64,000 bases of DNA, taken from NCBI RefSeq assembly GCF_002994745.2, contig NC_037093.1, positions 49,394,384-49,458,383 on the forward strand, given 5' to 3'. Of this stretch, positions 1 through 11,008 are shown one piece after another (position 1 is the first letter of the stretch; every line of letters begins with the position of its first letter). The notes under the pieces were generated by a model. The model made no database searches. It had not been told where the DNA came from and saw only the letters and a list, made by a program, of their open reading frames with translations. Made by a program: the position numbers and the translations under genes. Source of the stretch: Rosa chinensis. Taxonomy: Eukaryota; Streptophyta; Magnoliopsida; Rosales; Rosaceae.

Positions 1-584
1 AATTCACAGATCTTTTATACAGTTTCTGCTGTGCTCTGTTTCTAACCTCTGCCACTTGGAACACAAAATATGAAGGTAGGAAGGTTCAAATTAAAAACCG
101 TTGTTTCAACATATAGAAGACATGTGAAGATATATCTCTAAATTTTTTTAACTCCAAATAGCTTTATATGTAAAGGGTGTAGCTTCTCAAAGTCACTCTA
201 CAGTAGCTATCTCTGTTCTGACCTTCTTGCATTGACCACTAAATAACTTGAGTTCCAGTAATCCAAAGAGACTCAAATTTTGGCACAAGATAGAAGACAC
301 ATAGAGTAATAGATCCAGAAAATTTCAGCTCAGAATAGCATGTATAATGGAGACTATAGTCACCCAAATTCAACCAAATATTTTGGACAGAAATTGCTCA
401 CCACCAAATTAATTCTCCTTCACATTTCAAAGTCCGGACACCTCCCATCCTCCAAAAAGATGGCTAAATAGCCTTATTGATGCAAAATGAACAAGAAAAA
501 AGATATTTCAAAACTACCTAGGGTTGCCTCCCTAGAAGCGCTTGTTTTTAAAGACCCCAAGCTGGTCTATAGAACTTGGTCTCT

Positions 585-2106
585 TCAAGGTGGCTCTTTC
601 TTTCCACCTCCACCCACACAAGCTTTAGTACTAGAACCTCCACAAGATGATGCAAGAAACTTGATATTCACCGGAGTGTTCCACTCAGGATATCCTTTCT
701 TCTTCTTCTTTTTCAACCCACAAATCTCCTCTATTGTCTTGATTTGATTCTTTTGCTCCTCACTCAATGCAAGATCCTCATTCACATATATCTCATCAAG
801 AGTAGAAATTGCAAACACTTGGCAAGGAGAGGAAGAATGAGAAACCAATGGCTCTTGGTTGTAGTGTGGGACTTGGTTCAATGGGCCCAAAATTCTATCT
901 CTCTTTGCTTCATTGCCCTTGACCAAGTTAATAGAAAGCACACTTTTTACCACCTCCGGAGGGTAAATGGGTTTAAGCCTCTTGAGTAATACTTTTTCGC
1001 CCAATACCTTCATTTTGATAGTGCCCTTTTGAACATTAATTTTTATCCCCGCGGTCGCCATAAAAGGTCTACCAAGAATAATAGGTATGTCTTTGTCACA
1101 ATGAGGTTCATCATCCATATCTAATACCACCAAATCCGCCGGTAAGTAGAACTTATCAACGTTGATTAACACATCTTCAACAATGCCCATAGCTCTAATA
1201 ATGCTCTGGTCCGCAAGTTGTAAGTATATAGGAGTAGCGTTTATAGGACCAAGGTCAAGTTTCTGAAAAGTCTCAAAAGAAATAATGTTAACACTTGAAC
1301 CAAGGTCCATCAAAGCTCTATCAAAGACTTTCTCACCAATAGTGCAAGAGATAGTAAAGCTTCCCGAGTCCTTGAGTTTTTAAGGGATCCGTCCTTGCAA
1401 GATAGCACTAACCTCCTCAGAAATCTCAAATCGCTCATCATTCTTTATCTTCCTTTTGTGGGTGCACAAGTCATTTAGAAATTTTGCATAAATCGGCATT
1501 TGTCGAATGAGCTCAATCAAAGGTATATTGGCATTGACCTTCTTCAAAATATCATGCACTTCGGACATCAAACCAACTTTCTTCTTCTTCCTACCCTTCT
1601 TTACATTTTCCTTTCTTGGCACATTAGGGTAGGGAAGTTGAGGTTCCGGTGTGCTCAAAGCAAGAGGTGGATCAAAGGTGAGACTCCCGGTGGTGCCCCT
1701 AGGGGTTGTCACGGTCCCACTAGGGTTCTTAACCCTCAAGGCCTCGCCTAGTGATGAGTAGACATGACCACTCCTATTCCTAGAGCTACCATGCACATAT
1801 AGGTCTTCCTCCTTATTTCTCTCCTCTTTTTCGGTTGAAGTAGATGACTCAAACTCATAGGATGTGGGTCTAATATCATCAAGAACGTCCCTAAAGGTGT
1901 CATCGGCCTTAGATGGGTCCCTAGCCTTCATAGACTCACCATCTAATCTTGAGGCCGAGATATCCTCATCCCTAGAAGTGTTCTTTCTCAATAAAGCTCT
2001 TTCCTTGCCACTATCAATCAAACCATATTTTCTCGCATCATTCTCAAAGGATAAGAAATCATAACCACTATTAATAATAGCTTCTCCAGAAGGTACATTT
2101 TCTTCC
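585..2106 (-). pseudogene. gag-pol linker and aspartic protease (retropepsin) of the gag-pro element
   Basis: Same frame as the zinc-knuckle part. It starts with a charged linker (about 1400-2020), then the block IPLIELIRQMPIYAKF at about 1490-1540, usual just before the protease in Athila-like elements. A TAA at 1380-1382 interrupts the frame. The retropepsin domain follows with the active-site triad as DLG (within ALMDLGSSVN, near 1300-1316), a hydrophobic flap region and ILGRPF. The frame ends at TGA 585-587 without entering a reverse transcriptase. DLG in place of DTG/DSG is common in this lineage, so the site is not necessarily dead. Confidence 0.75.
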
Positions 2107-2108
2107 CC

Positions 2109-3308
2109 TCAGGCTACCTTATCCACCCCCTTATTTCTTTCTTTTGCATTTAAAGTCACATCACCCACTCCATATTTACCAGAAGGTACATTTTCTTCCC
2201 TTCCAGTCCCATCCTCCTTATAATAAAAAGAATCATGATGTTTATGCAATTGGTCATCAACAACATGGCCAAGAGGTACATTTTCTTCTCTCTTGGCCCC
2301 ATATGAGTGCAAATCATCATCATGCACAAATAAAGGATTTGAATGGAAACTAGAAGATGAGGGCATGTAAACATGATTATCATATACCTTTCCCGAACGT
2401 AAAGTGGTGACGGCATTGCATTCATGGACTTTTCCTCTTGGGTTTGGCTCCGGTTGTGAAGGTAGGGCTCCTTGTGGACGTGCTCCAAGCTCTTTTGCCA
2501 TTTGACCCAATTGAATCTCTAACTTCCCCACACATTGTGCAAGTGAACTTTGACCTTGAGCGAGAATACTAAGAGTTTGATCGGTCTTTGCTTGGCTTTG
2601 TGTAAGAGAAGTATGACTTTGAGCTAGGGTGGCCAATATATCATCCATATGAGACTTCTTTGGTTCCGGTTGTGGTGCTTGCCTATTTTGAAATTTGGGA
2701 GGAGCATTTTGTGTAGGATTGGCACCTCCAAATGAATGGGAACTTTGACCAAACCCTTGAGTATCATGTGGGGCTCTTCCATAAGCATGTGCAGCACCAA
2801 AAGATGGCCCTTGGCCTTGAGAATTATAACTACATGCTTGCTGCCCATAATGATTTTGTCCACCAAATTGTGTGTTTCCATGACTGTGAGGACCAAAAGA
2901 TGAAGAATTAAGGCCTTGATTCTCTCCATATGAATGAGAACCACCTTGGTGTGCATTAAAGGACCCTCCACCATCTTTCTATGAGAAATTTGGGTGGTTA
3001 CGCCAACCCGGATTATATGTAGGAGAATAAGGATCATTTTGTGGTAGCCTTTGATAAGAATTAATAGCTCTAACTTGCTTCTTAGCAAATTCCGGAAATT
3101 GTGAAGCCAAGTGACAATCATGAGTAGAATGATTAGGGGACTCACAAATCAAGCAAAGATGTGAAGAAGACCTACCATTACCCTTTTGTGCTTGAAGAAG
3201 CATCTCAAATTTCTTGTCAATCTTTGCTTCAAGCCTTTCAAGTTTAGAATTCATAACTCCATCATCAATCTCTAGAAACATGAGAAACATCATATACACC
3301 TCTACCAC
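2109..3308 (-). pseudogene. retrotransposon gag, C-terminal half with zinc knuckle (broken)
   Basis: This continues gag in a new frame after the duplication at 3291-3346. It has a coiled-coil-like start (MNSKLERLEAKIDKKFEML), then a CCHC zinc knuckle of the form C-x2-C-x4-H-x4-C at 3114-3155, the RNA-packaging motif of gag. A Gln/Gly/Asn/His-rich low-complexity linker follows, then a helical stretch rich in Gln/Ser/Leu around 2500-2650. In-frame stops are TAG at 2979-2981 and TGA at 2109-2111; the frame is otherwise open across both. Confidence 0.75.
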
Positions 3309-3346
3309 GAGGCTCCATCATATACACCTCTACCACGAGGCTCCAT
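3291..3346. repeat. 28-bp perfect tandem duplication in gag
   Basis: Two head-to-tail copies of a 28-bp unit, 3291-3318 and 3319-3346, are identical. The unit is not a multiple of three and shifts the gag frame. It looks like a replication-slippage lesion. Confidence 0.95.
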
Positions 3347-4213
3347 ACCAACTCGGCCTCTAGATGTAGTGTGGTCATCTCTACCTCCTCTTCTCCTTTG
3401 ATGATTATCCCATTGACCGGATTGTGTAGCCACTTCTTCACAAATATCCCAACTGGCATTAGGACCTTTCTTTAGAAAATTTCCACCCGATGCATTATCC
3501 AATCTCCTTCTATCATCAATAATCAACCCATTGTAGAAAGATTCACAAAGAAGCCACTTGGTGAGTCCATGATGAGGGCAACCTAACTCAATATCTTTGA
3601 AGCGCTCCCATGCATCATAAAAAGTCTCATTATCCTCTTGAAAGAACTTGGTCAAGCTATCCCGCATATAAGTAGTCCGATGATGTGGATAATAAGCATT
3701 CAAGAAGACTCTTTGCATATCGGCCCAAGAGAGAATGGATCTTGGCTTAAGCTTATGAAACCATGTGCGTGCTTGATCTTTCAAAGAAAATGGGAACAAT
3801 CAAAGCTTCAAACCTTCCAAAGTTAATCCTCCCAAGTGCATAGTGGAACATATGGCATCAAACTCAATTATATGATCATATGGCCTCTCACTAGCCATGC
3901 CATGAAAAGTAGGTAGAAACCGTAGAATAGACAACATGTTAGGCTTGATCTCAAAGTTGGCATTTGTCGGAGGAAGCACAATGCAAGATGGAGCATTTAC
4001 AATGCTAGGACATGAATAATGGCTCAATGAAATCTCATCCTCATCTTGTGGTTCTTGACGCTCGTTGGCCATATCTACTACTCGAATAGGAGACCTAGAA
4101 GGTGCTTGTGAGCGATGTCTTGGTCTCCTAACTCTCCTTGTTGGTCTTCCTCCAGGTAGTCTTTGCAAAACACAACCACTTCTCAAATTGATGGGTAGTA
4201 GAGTATCGCTCAT
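3302..4213 (-). pseudogene. retrotransposon gag, N-terminal half (broken)
   Basis: Gag would form the virus-like particle of the element. Reading starts most plausibly at the ATG at 4213 (protein begins MSDTLLPINLRSG), just after the primer binding site and leader. An Arg-rich stretch comes first, then the retrotransposon gag core with RTWFHKLKP, a common plant Ty3/gypsy gag motif. A TGA at 3800-3802 interrupts the frame inside the core and the frame continues unchanged on the far side. At the C-terminal end a 28-bp tandem duplication (3291-3346) throws the frame, and a second small indel lies within about 30 bp of it. The gene cannot give a full-length gag. Confidence 0.8.
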
Positions 4214-4480
4214 ATACCTACAAAGGACCAATAAGAAATCGAGTATCTTAATGACCAAAATATAAGCAAGATAAGCACCAATTCAACCCACGAAAAATTG
4301 ACAAGTAATTAGAGGGGTGAAGAGAGAATTAAACACAAGTAGTACTAAATTTGACTAAACTAACCAAATCAAAATGAAAAATAAACAAAGAAACAAGATA
4401 TATAAGTAAAAATAAAAATAAAAGTATGCTAAAAGTGACCCAAAATGCCAATTACCAAGGGATTAAGATCCGAAGACCCT

Positions 4481-4500
4481 AATCCCCCGCAACGACGCCA
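4481..4500 (-). other. primer binding site, tRNA-Asp type
   Basis: On the minus strand this reads TGGCGTCGTTGCGGGGGATT, one base after the end of the LTR. It matches the plant tRNA-Asp 3' end complement with about two mismatches; this primer is usual for Athila-like elements. It fixes the strand and the inner LTR edge. Confidence 0.7.
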
Positions 4501-4501
4501 T

Positions 4502-6330
4502 TGACTTGTTTCATATACTTTCGCAAGCATACGAATCATTGTCAAGTAAGGGAAGTATTTGGACCTTGATTATCGTACCTCGGGGATTAGGCATTGGACC
4601 TAACCGAGGTAATTGGCGCTAGAATAACTTAAAAGCATACAATGAAAAATAAAAATAAAATAAAGCAAAATAATATTCACAAGGCACCAAGCCTCGGCAA
4701 TGCTCGGCTTAATCAAAGCCACTAACTTGTAGCCCAAATGAGTTACGCACAATGGAAGGTAGAATTTTGTTTGGGAGTTTTGAATTGAGAATTAACTAAA
4801 TTAAATGTAAACTAATATAAAAGCAAACAACTAATTATCAAGCAAGAAATTAAATTTGGATTTTCAAATTAATGGGAACATGGGAGTGTCGGGTGATTCA
4901 TACTAACTATCTTGCAAATATCGATACCAATTTCACAAATGCATGCATTTCCTATATGTGTCGAGTCTCGTATCTAGTACCGGTCAAGGCTACTAAACCA
5001 ATTATCCTTTCGGTGTATTGATTATGCCGGTTAGGGCCACAATCAACTCTCTAATTTAGGCATTACGCCGGTTAAAGCCGCAATATCTAAAATTAGAGGC
5101 CTAGAGAGCAAGATAATAGAGACCCAAGCAAGCTTAGCTACAATTAAGCTAGCTAATGGTTACCACACTTAAATGCTAGATGCCACAAGATTAATAAGTT
5201 GTCAATTTATCAATCTATTTATCACAATTGCCCACAACATAATTTCAAAGGGTGACAAAGCCTAGAAACATGCTTCTAAGGACCAATAAATTCGGATTTA
5301 AAGCATACACAATGGAAATTGCATTTATTTCATTTAAAGCATCAATATTTACACAAGATGAGTTAGGGCTTTACAACCCTAACTCCCAAAATTAAACTAC
5401 TCACAACCCATACAAGAATCCATCAACAAAAGTATATAAAAATTATGAAATAGATAATAAGGAAGAGAGGGGAGAGTTAGTTTGGTGACTTCTAGCTATG
5501 AGCTAGTATGAATCAAGCAATTTCTTCACCCAACAATCCAAATTAAGGTATGGTACTCTTGATGATGATTCCCTTGAGGCCTTGAGTGAGTTCCAAAAAG
5601 ATGAAAATTACAAAAAAGAAGAGAGTGAGTGGTGATGGGTGAGAGAAATGAGAAGGGATAATAAATGGGGTGGTGGTGGTGTGTGTTGTGGCACTGTTGA
5701 AAAGAAGGAAGAGAGAGGATAGGGAAAATGGTCTCTGGCTTTCGGCTGCCCAAGAGAGGAAGAGGAATAGGTTAATTCAACTGAGTGGCTGGGATGGTTT
5801 TGTGAGAAAGAGGAAAGGATATGGGACAAATGGCATGGCTGCAATAGTTGATGGGGAGGGAGTGACGTCATGGCTGGTTAATCACAAATGGCATGGCTGC
5901 AAGGAAAAGGGAGAAGCACGTGGAGCTGCGACTTTACTAAGCTTGATTAATCAAATAATTGGTTAATTAACCAATTAATTAATTGGTTAATTAATTGATT
6001 ATCTGCCAATTTATTTAATTAAGTCTCCTTCTTTGCTTCTTCTTGTTTTTTTTTTCTTCTCTTCTTCCTTTGCTTTTCCCGAGCTCAAGCCAAAGATTTT
6101 CACATATTTGCTTGCATTGACTCATTGACCATTGTTGACTTTTCGTCCTTTTTTGTCAATAACACCAATTAGCTCCATTTTTGCACAAGTTCTTCCAAAA
6201 TCCACAACTCCGCTTATTTACTACAAAATAAATAAAAATGGATTAATTACATAATAATTAATTTGAGGATTAACTTATTTCTAGTGTTTTAGATACAATT
6301 ATATGCATAAAAATGCATGTAATCATTTAT
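4502..6330 (-). repeat. 5' LTR of the gag-pro element
   Basis: The inner edge is at 4502 (the LTR ends in CA on the minus strand, then one base, then the primer binding site). The stretch is AT-rich and non-coding; apparent ORFs around 5526-5966 are chance frames. The outer edge is uncertain, between about 6164 (a CA end after a TGTTATTGAC-like start on the minus strand) and about 6330, because the second LTR is outside the window. Confidence 0.55.
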
Positions 6331-6389
6331 TCTAGGATTATTAAAGTTGATTCTTACTGTGTCATCATTGTATTGTTGGATAGAGTTTA

Positions 6390-6668
6390 AATCAGATAGA
6401 TTATGCTATATATTGATAGGTTGGTTCTCACTAGTGAGAGACCATTCAGAAGGGAAATGGACATCAGACCATCTGATTATATGTGGAACTCTAATATTAG
6501 CATTTTCTCGACTACTTTGAATTAAAAAAGTTTGATCTTTTGGGCTTTTACTTATAGCTTGAAAATTCATATTTGTACCAGTAACTTTATAATGGATTCT
6601 ATAAATTAAGGCTAAGGGTTGGATTCCCTCTAGGACATGGTATCCTAAAGTTTTAATATTTAAAATTA
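6390..6668 (-). pseudogene. endogenous caulimovirid movement-protein-like fragment, C-terminal piece
   Basis: The minus strand carries an open stretch that resembles the movement-protein region of endogenous plant pararetroviruses (Caulimoviridae, florendovirus- or petuvirus-like). It is the downstream half of a fragment whose upstream half lies at 8235-8616. The Mutator-like element at 6678-8225 sits between them. The insert plus one copy of its target duplication is 1,557 bp, a multiple of three, and both halves read in the same phase. No replicase, capsid or other viral domain is visible, so this is a fossil fragment. Confidence 0.55.
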
Positions 6669-6677
6669 AAGCTTTTA

Positions 6678-6900
6678 GGACAAAATACTATTTACTCCAT
6701 ATACTTATAGAGTCTCGATGTTTCAATTTTACATAGATGCTCACTAAACTCTCTAATTTCACACAAAAAGTCCCTGCCGTCAATTTTCAATCCAAAATTC
6801 CGTTATCTTGCTGACGTGGCATTCATTTCACACTGAAATAACTATTATTCTCTCACCTTCTCTTTTTTTATTATTTATTTGTTCTCTCTTTTTTTGTTTA
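6678..6900 (+). repeat. left terminal inverted repeat of the Mutator-like element
   Basis: Starts GGACAAAATAC and runs into a (CT)n-rich stretch near 6925-6950. Its reverse complement matches 7985-8225 with scattered mismatches and small indels. Confidence 0.9.
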
Positions 6901-6904
6901 TTGT

Positions 6905-7984
6905 TTAAACATTTTCTTCTTCCAGCTCTCTCTCTCTCTCTCTCTCTCTCACCCCTCCTTTTGCCTCCAAAGAAGAAGCAGCTGTAGCAGCAGCCCAAGA
7001 GGCGGAGCTGCAAACCCCAACTAGCCTTTTCAAGCCAGAAGCCTCAGCTCAATTAAAAAAACTAGCCTCCTCCATCTGACATTCTGATAAACCCGAGTTA
7101 GATAGAGAGGGGTGCTGGTGCTTGTCGCCATGACGGGGATGATGGATGGATGGTGGGATGGCCAGCACTTGCTTGGGTTTGCAGTGAAGATGAGTACAGA
7201 GACGAGAGAGATGGGAAGAAGAAGAGGTTAAAAGGAAAGAGAGGACAAAAAAGAAAAAGAAAAAAAAGGAGACCGACCTCTCCCCAACCCGTTTTGCAAC
7301 GACGGGCGATCCAACAATTTCTCCATCTTCTGGCCACGGATGGATGCCTGACTGGTCTGGTTGACTCGTCTTGGTGGTACGATGCGTATCTCGGTAGTCT
7401 CTGCTTCAAAATACCGGTGATTGCGGCAAGTGGAAGCCTGAAAAGTTTTTGGGATCACCAGCGGGTTTTCCGGTTCTAGCCAAATCGCGATGCCGTACCT
7501 AATTCAGAGTCTTCCTCTCGATCTCACCGATCTATCCATGGTGTTTATTTGTTCAGATGATGATTCAAGCGAGAGAATTGAAACGGGGAAGCTTTTGGAT
7601 TATTACGGCAAGTTTCCTTCCTTTTCTGGCAGCTCCATGAACGGCGACAAATAGGACATCATACACCATCACCTCATCGAGCTCTACATACTGGTACTCT
7701 TAGTTTTCACTTTTAGTTGGGTTTGCAAGAATTGAAGTTTTGGGGTTTTTGAGGTTATTGCGGGTTCATTGTTGGTAGATTTTGAAGTTCTTTGATTAGT
7801 TTTTTTTATTACGGATAAACTTTATAGCATAAATATGATTGTTGATTATGTTTGAATTTGAAATTGGAGAACTCAGATGATCTCTCTACAGAATAGTTGA
7901 TGAAAGCAGGACAATACGTACTATTGCTATGGTTTGTGTGGTTTTGATCTTATTTCTAAAGCCTAAATGATGAAGGAAAAAAAA
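6905..7984. other. acquired interior of the Mutator-like element, origin not recognised
   Basis: GC-richer than its flanks. A stretch near 7490-7650 on the plus strand reads as an exon-like frame beginning MPYLIQSLPLDLTDL and stopping at TAG near 7651. No family was recognised. It is probably a captured host fragment, by analogy with other Pack-MULEs; that is inference. The rest (7660-7984) is AT-rich and intron-like. Confidence 0.4.
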
Positions 7985-8225
7985 AACAAAAAATGAGAGA
8001 ACAAATAAATAAATACTAAAAAAAAGAGAAGGTGAGGGTGTAGTAGTCATTTCAGTGTGAAAGGAATGCCACGTCAGCAAGATAATGAAATTTTGGACGG
8101 AAAATTGACAGCAAGGACCTTTTGTGTGAAATTAGAGAGTTTAGGGAGTATCTCGGTGAAATTCAAACGTCATGGACTGAAACATCGAGACCCTATAAGT
8201 ATATGTAGTAAACAGTATTTTATCG
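7985..8225 (-). repeat. right terminal inverted repeat of the Mutator-like element
   Basis: On the minus strand it starts CGATAAAATAC and mirrors the left repeat. Apparent ORFs across it are chance frames. Confidence 0.9.
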
Positions 8226-8234
8226 AAGCTTTTA

Positions 8235-8616
8235 ATAAGTGAGGTTCACTAAGGCTTATTGTAAATTTTGGATAGCAATCAAAATAGATTGGACCGTTGA
8301 ATAGGCTTGACTCAATTATTTCGAGGGTACTATCATTGAAGTCAGTAAACCAGGAATCTCTCAGTTATGGAAGGATAGAGGCATTGAGACCTTTTCGGGT
8401 TAGTGGTTTGACGCCTATTTGAACCAAGCCTATGTGTAGGAAATTGTGACCATCTTTTTTGTGTTTTTTTATTGACCCAGGGCTAAATAATTGACAAGTT
8501 TCATGTTGTTTACTAATAGCATAAACTCAGTTCTGATAGATTATCAATGTTCCATTCGTATGTTTTATCAAAAAAGAAAGAAAACTGATTACTGGGATAT
8601 GTACTGGGTTGAATAC
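8235..8616 (-). pseudogene. endogenous caulimovirid movement-protein-like fragment, upstream piece
   Basis: This is the upstream half of the viral fossil. The recognisable coding part is about 8235-8470 on the minus strand, with an in-frame stop (TAA at 8365-8367). Upstream of it (8470-8616) the frame is poor. The piece ends at 8616, where Tat element A begins. I do not see a convincing continuation on the far side of element A (26949 on), so either the fragment ended there or decay hides it. Family assignment rests on protein resemblance by eye; the genus is not certain. Confidence 0.5.
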
Positions 8617-9124
8617 TGTTAATGTCTAAAAGTTCAGCGGTAGCTGAACCTCAGTGAACACGGATCCGATGGGCGGACCGCTACTTATGATATTCAGAGC
8701 TTTCGTTTACCTGTCAAATAAAATACAGAGGGCGTCAAAGGGAGACTGCGCTGGGCGGTCTTCTCTTCTCCGATGCCTAAGTTAGTCAATGTATTTATGT
8801 TGACAAAGTAACAGTAGCTAATTAGTTAATGAGTAATTAATGAGGAGAGAACCTTTTATAGGTGAGGAGGGAACCGATTTTCTCCATGTAATCGATGTGG
8901 GACTGATGTGCTTCAGTCCCCAGCTTCTGGAGCTTCTGATGCTAACTTGGCGCGGCGCGTGGCGGTGCGTCAACGGTGATATGGGGGTGAGCTGGGGCTT
9001 AGGCGGTAGCCTGTTTGGTTGTGTTTCCGTAGGTCACACAGTTGGCAGTAGTTGGTACCGCTGGCGATATCATGAGTGTGGCTCATTATAGCTAATTATG
9101 CTTGCAAATGCTCATGTAAGTACA
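8617..9124 (-). repeat. 3' LTR of element A
   Basis: 508 bp, TG..CA ends. It shares its U3 start with the LTR of element B (GCATAATTAGCTATAATGAG). A TATA box lies at 8852-8860 on the minus strand. Confidence 0.95.
8852..8860 (-). promoter_or_regulatory. TATA box in 3' LTR of element A
   Basis: Minus strand reads TATAAAAGG. The same box occurs in both LTRs of element B (36453-36460 and 47269-47276). Confidence 0.6.
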
Positions 9125-9145
9125 AGTCCCCCAAGTCCCCAATCA
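9125..9145 (-). other. polypurine tract of element A
   Basis: The minus strand reads GATTGGGGACTTGGGGGACT immediately before the 3' LTR. It is the expected plus-strand primer and is nearly identical to the tract of element B (46988-47011). Confidence 0.8.
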
Positions 9146-9346
9146 AGGAGGGCAATCTTGGTTGGGGAGTTACATAGCGGTTCGAAGTATTACTTCCGCT
9201 AGACTTGCAAGAGCATACACTACTAGAAATATGGGCTATAAGGACACATTTTTATCAAAGTGTCCTAATAACCTTATGAGGACACGACTAAAAAAACAGG
9301 ACCAAACTTTGTTGACCCACCCATTTTCATTTGCCAAAAGTTAAGG

Positions 9347-9809
9347 TGGCGTTCGGTAACGTTTTCAAGTCATCTTTTTCATTTTATAAAATGAAAATGG
9401 CTTGAAAATGCGTTCGTTGGTCTGTTTTCGAAAATGCGTTCGTTGGTCTGTTTTCAAAAATGCAGAAAATAATTTTTGAAAATAATTTTTTATTTTACTC
9501 GTAAAACAGGAAAACGACAAATAGACGTTTTCACATTTTCATTCTCATATTTTAGAAAACACGGAGATATATTTCCAAAACAAAGAAAAAAAAGATTGCG
9601 CTCTCTTCTTCCATATTCTCACGTCGCTATCTTCTTCTTAGGTCTCTCTCTCATCTCTAATCGCAATCTTCTCTCATTTTTTAAAATTATTTTCGGAATA
9701 AGCTACCGGACACATTTTCGGATATCAAAAATCCAATCTTGTTTTCTCGTTTTTATTTTCAAAATCGATTTTTGAAAAATCATTTTTAAAAACGTTACCG
9801 GACAAGCCC
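9347..9809. repeat. possible MITE inside the first CACTA element
   Basis: Bounded by imperfect inverted ends, left GGCGTTCGGTAACGTTTT and, reversed from the right, GGGCTTGTCCGGTAACGTTTT. AT-rich, with partly palindromic inner sequence (AAAATGAAAATGGCTTG). No clean target duplication was found, so the superfamily is open. Apparent ORFs in it are not coding. Confidence 0.45.
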
Positions 9810-10009
9810 TTACTTCCCACCTTTTTTCCCCCACACAAATTTGCACTTTGGCTTCTATTTTTAAGTTGACCTACGACCTACCCTCTCTCTGCATCTCTTC
9901 TGGTCGAATTCAGTCACCACAGACGATGGTATTCTCTCTCTTATCAATCTGTGTGTTAGGGTTCTGGGTAACCTAAATTAATGGAGCAGCGCAGAGAAAA
10001 TGGAGAGAG

Positions 10010-10194
10010 ATGGAATCACCGTTTAAGGCGGATGCGTTGAAAGGGAAGGTGGCTTTGATAACGGGAGGCAGGTCGGGTATTGGGTTTGAGATTTCGACCC
10101 AGTTCGGGAAACATGGAGCGTCTATTGCAATTATGGGGAGGAAGAGGCAAGTGTTGGACTCTGCTGTGTCTGCTCTCCGTCTTTTAGGATTCCG
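10010..10194 (+). pseudogene. captured first exon of peroxisomal 2,4-dienoyl-CoA reductase-like SDR gene
   Basis: The ATG at 10010 opens a protein starting MESPFKADALKGKVALITGG. It carries the short-chain dehydrogenase NAD(P)-binding glycine motif (TGGRSGIGFE) and GKHGASIAIMGRKRQVLDSA. This matches the N-terminus of plant peroxisomal 2,4-dienoyl-CoA reductases, which act in beta-oxidation of unsaturated fatty acids. The exon ends at a GT donor (10195). The remaining exons and the catalytic Tyr-x3-Lys are not present in the CACTA element. So this is a captured start of a gene and could not give an active enzyme. Confidence 0.8.
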
Positions 10195-10830
10195 GTACTT
10201 TCTTGGTTTCAAGCACTTCATTTTTGCATCTACTTATCTGGGTTGTTTTTATTTATTTATTTATTTTTTTACATAATTGTGTTTCTACTTTGTGCATTTG
10301 TTATGTGGTTGATTGGTTATGGGTATTGAATTTCTGGGGATTGCTTTGGTGTTGACTTTACTGAAATGGATCATATATTTTGAGTTGAAAAGGTGTGCGA
10401 GTAGTTTTAACCTGGGGATGGAGGAGGAAAATATTATGTCAATGGACTGAAACCAACAGTTCAAAGTTGGAAGGTCTGCAAATCAACCAAAGAAGAATCT
10501 GTCTTCACTGCAACATTGACTATCTCTGCTGTATGTTTTAGTATGAGGCTCTTTTGATATGTCCAGAAATCATTATGGTGATATCTCTCTGCTCTGCTTT
10601 ACCACAGACGGGTATTTCGCTATGCTCTGCTTCTCGATCTTGTTTTCTTCATGATTCCCCGTTGGTTTGCTTTCACCAGGATCTAAGAGTTTTCTCCGAT
10701 CGAAGTGTTGATGGGCGGTGGCTTTCTTCTCTATCCAAATCAGAATTAGGTGGTATGTCAGATTTATATTCATTAATTATGTGGATGAGATCTTAGAGGT
10801 TTAATTTTGTTTTCAACTACTCTTCTGCAG

Positions 10831-11008
10831 ATGCCAAGCCTCATCGTCCCGGAATGTGATGATTGAGAACATTGACAAAGTGTTGGAGGGAGGTGATTGG
10901 TTGGAATTGCTGGTTGATAAAACTGCTAATATGCAAGGCAATACCTTTCGATTCCAAAAACAAGCTCGCTGTTTCAGAAGCACTGTTTGGTGGAGAAATG
11001 TTAAGCTC
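10831..11008 (+). pseudogene. captured exon of a VAMP71-type R-SNARE gene
   Basis: After an AG acceptor (10829-10830) one frame reads VMIENIDKVLEGGDWLELL, then VDKTANMQGNTFRFQKQAR and RSTVWWRNVKL. This is the C-terminal half of the SNARE motif and the start of the membrane anchor of plant VAMP71-group synaptobrevins (VAMP714-like). Such proteins act in vacuolar and Golgi membrane fusion. The longin domain and most of the transmembrane anchor are missing. Normal positions are altered, for example Gly-Asp-Trp in the SNARE helix. It is a fragment in the same orientation as its DECR and UBC neighbours. Confidence 0.75.

Larger units (their letters stand above)
1..6330 (-). mobile_element. gag-protease LTR retrotransposon (Ty3/gypsy, Athila-like), truncated by window start
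   Basis: Read on the minus strand, the order is LTR (about 6330 to 4502), primer binding site (4500-4481), gag (from 4213), protease (to 585) and a 3' non-coding internal stretch (584-1). The 3' LTR lies outside the window. No reverse transcriptase, RNase H or integrase follows the protease, so this looks like a non-autonomous gag-pro element that would need enzymes in trans. The gag core and the conserved block before the protease resemble Athila-type Ty3/gypsy elements; that is recognition by eye. The outer LTR boundary is not defined because no target duplication can be checked. Bases 1-584 hold no gene that I can see. Confidence 0.75.
6678..8225. mobile_element. Mutator-like element with long terminal inverted repeats (Pack-MULE-like)
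   Basis: Long imperfect terminal inverted repeats of about 220 bp (6678-6900 and about 7985-8225) share, for example, CTCTCTAATTTCACACAAAA and TTGCTGACGTGGCATTC. A perfect 9-bp target duplication AAGCTTTTA lies at 6669-6677 and 8226-8234; 9 bp is diagnostic of Mutator-superfamily insertion. The element is 1,548 bp and has no transposase. Its interior (6905-7984) is more GC-rich and exon-like than the ends, as in Pack-MULEs. It sits inside the caulimovirid fragment. Confidence 0.9.

Noticed and set aside
2624..3145. 173-codon minus-strand ORF rich in Leu/Ile
   Set aside because: Shadow of the gag frame, which carries the zinc knuckle and the low-complexity linker.
5526..5966. Overlapping ORFs on both strands
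   Set aside because: They lie in the non-coding LTR of the gag-pro element; low-complexity translations and no domain.
7098..7479. ORFs on both strands inside the Mutator-like element
   Set aside because: Mutual shadows with Lys/Arg-rich or Phe/Pro-rich bias; no family recognised. Kept only as captured DNA of unknown origin.
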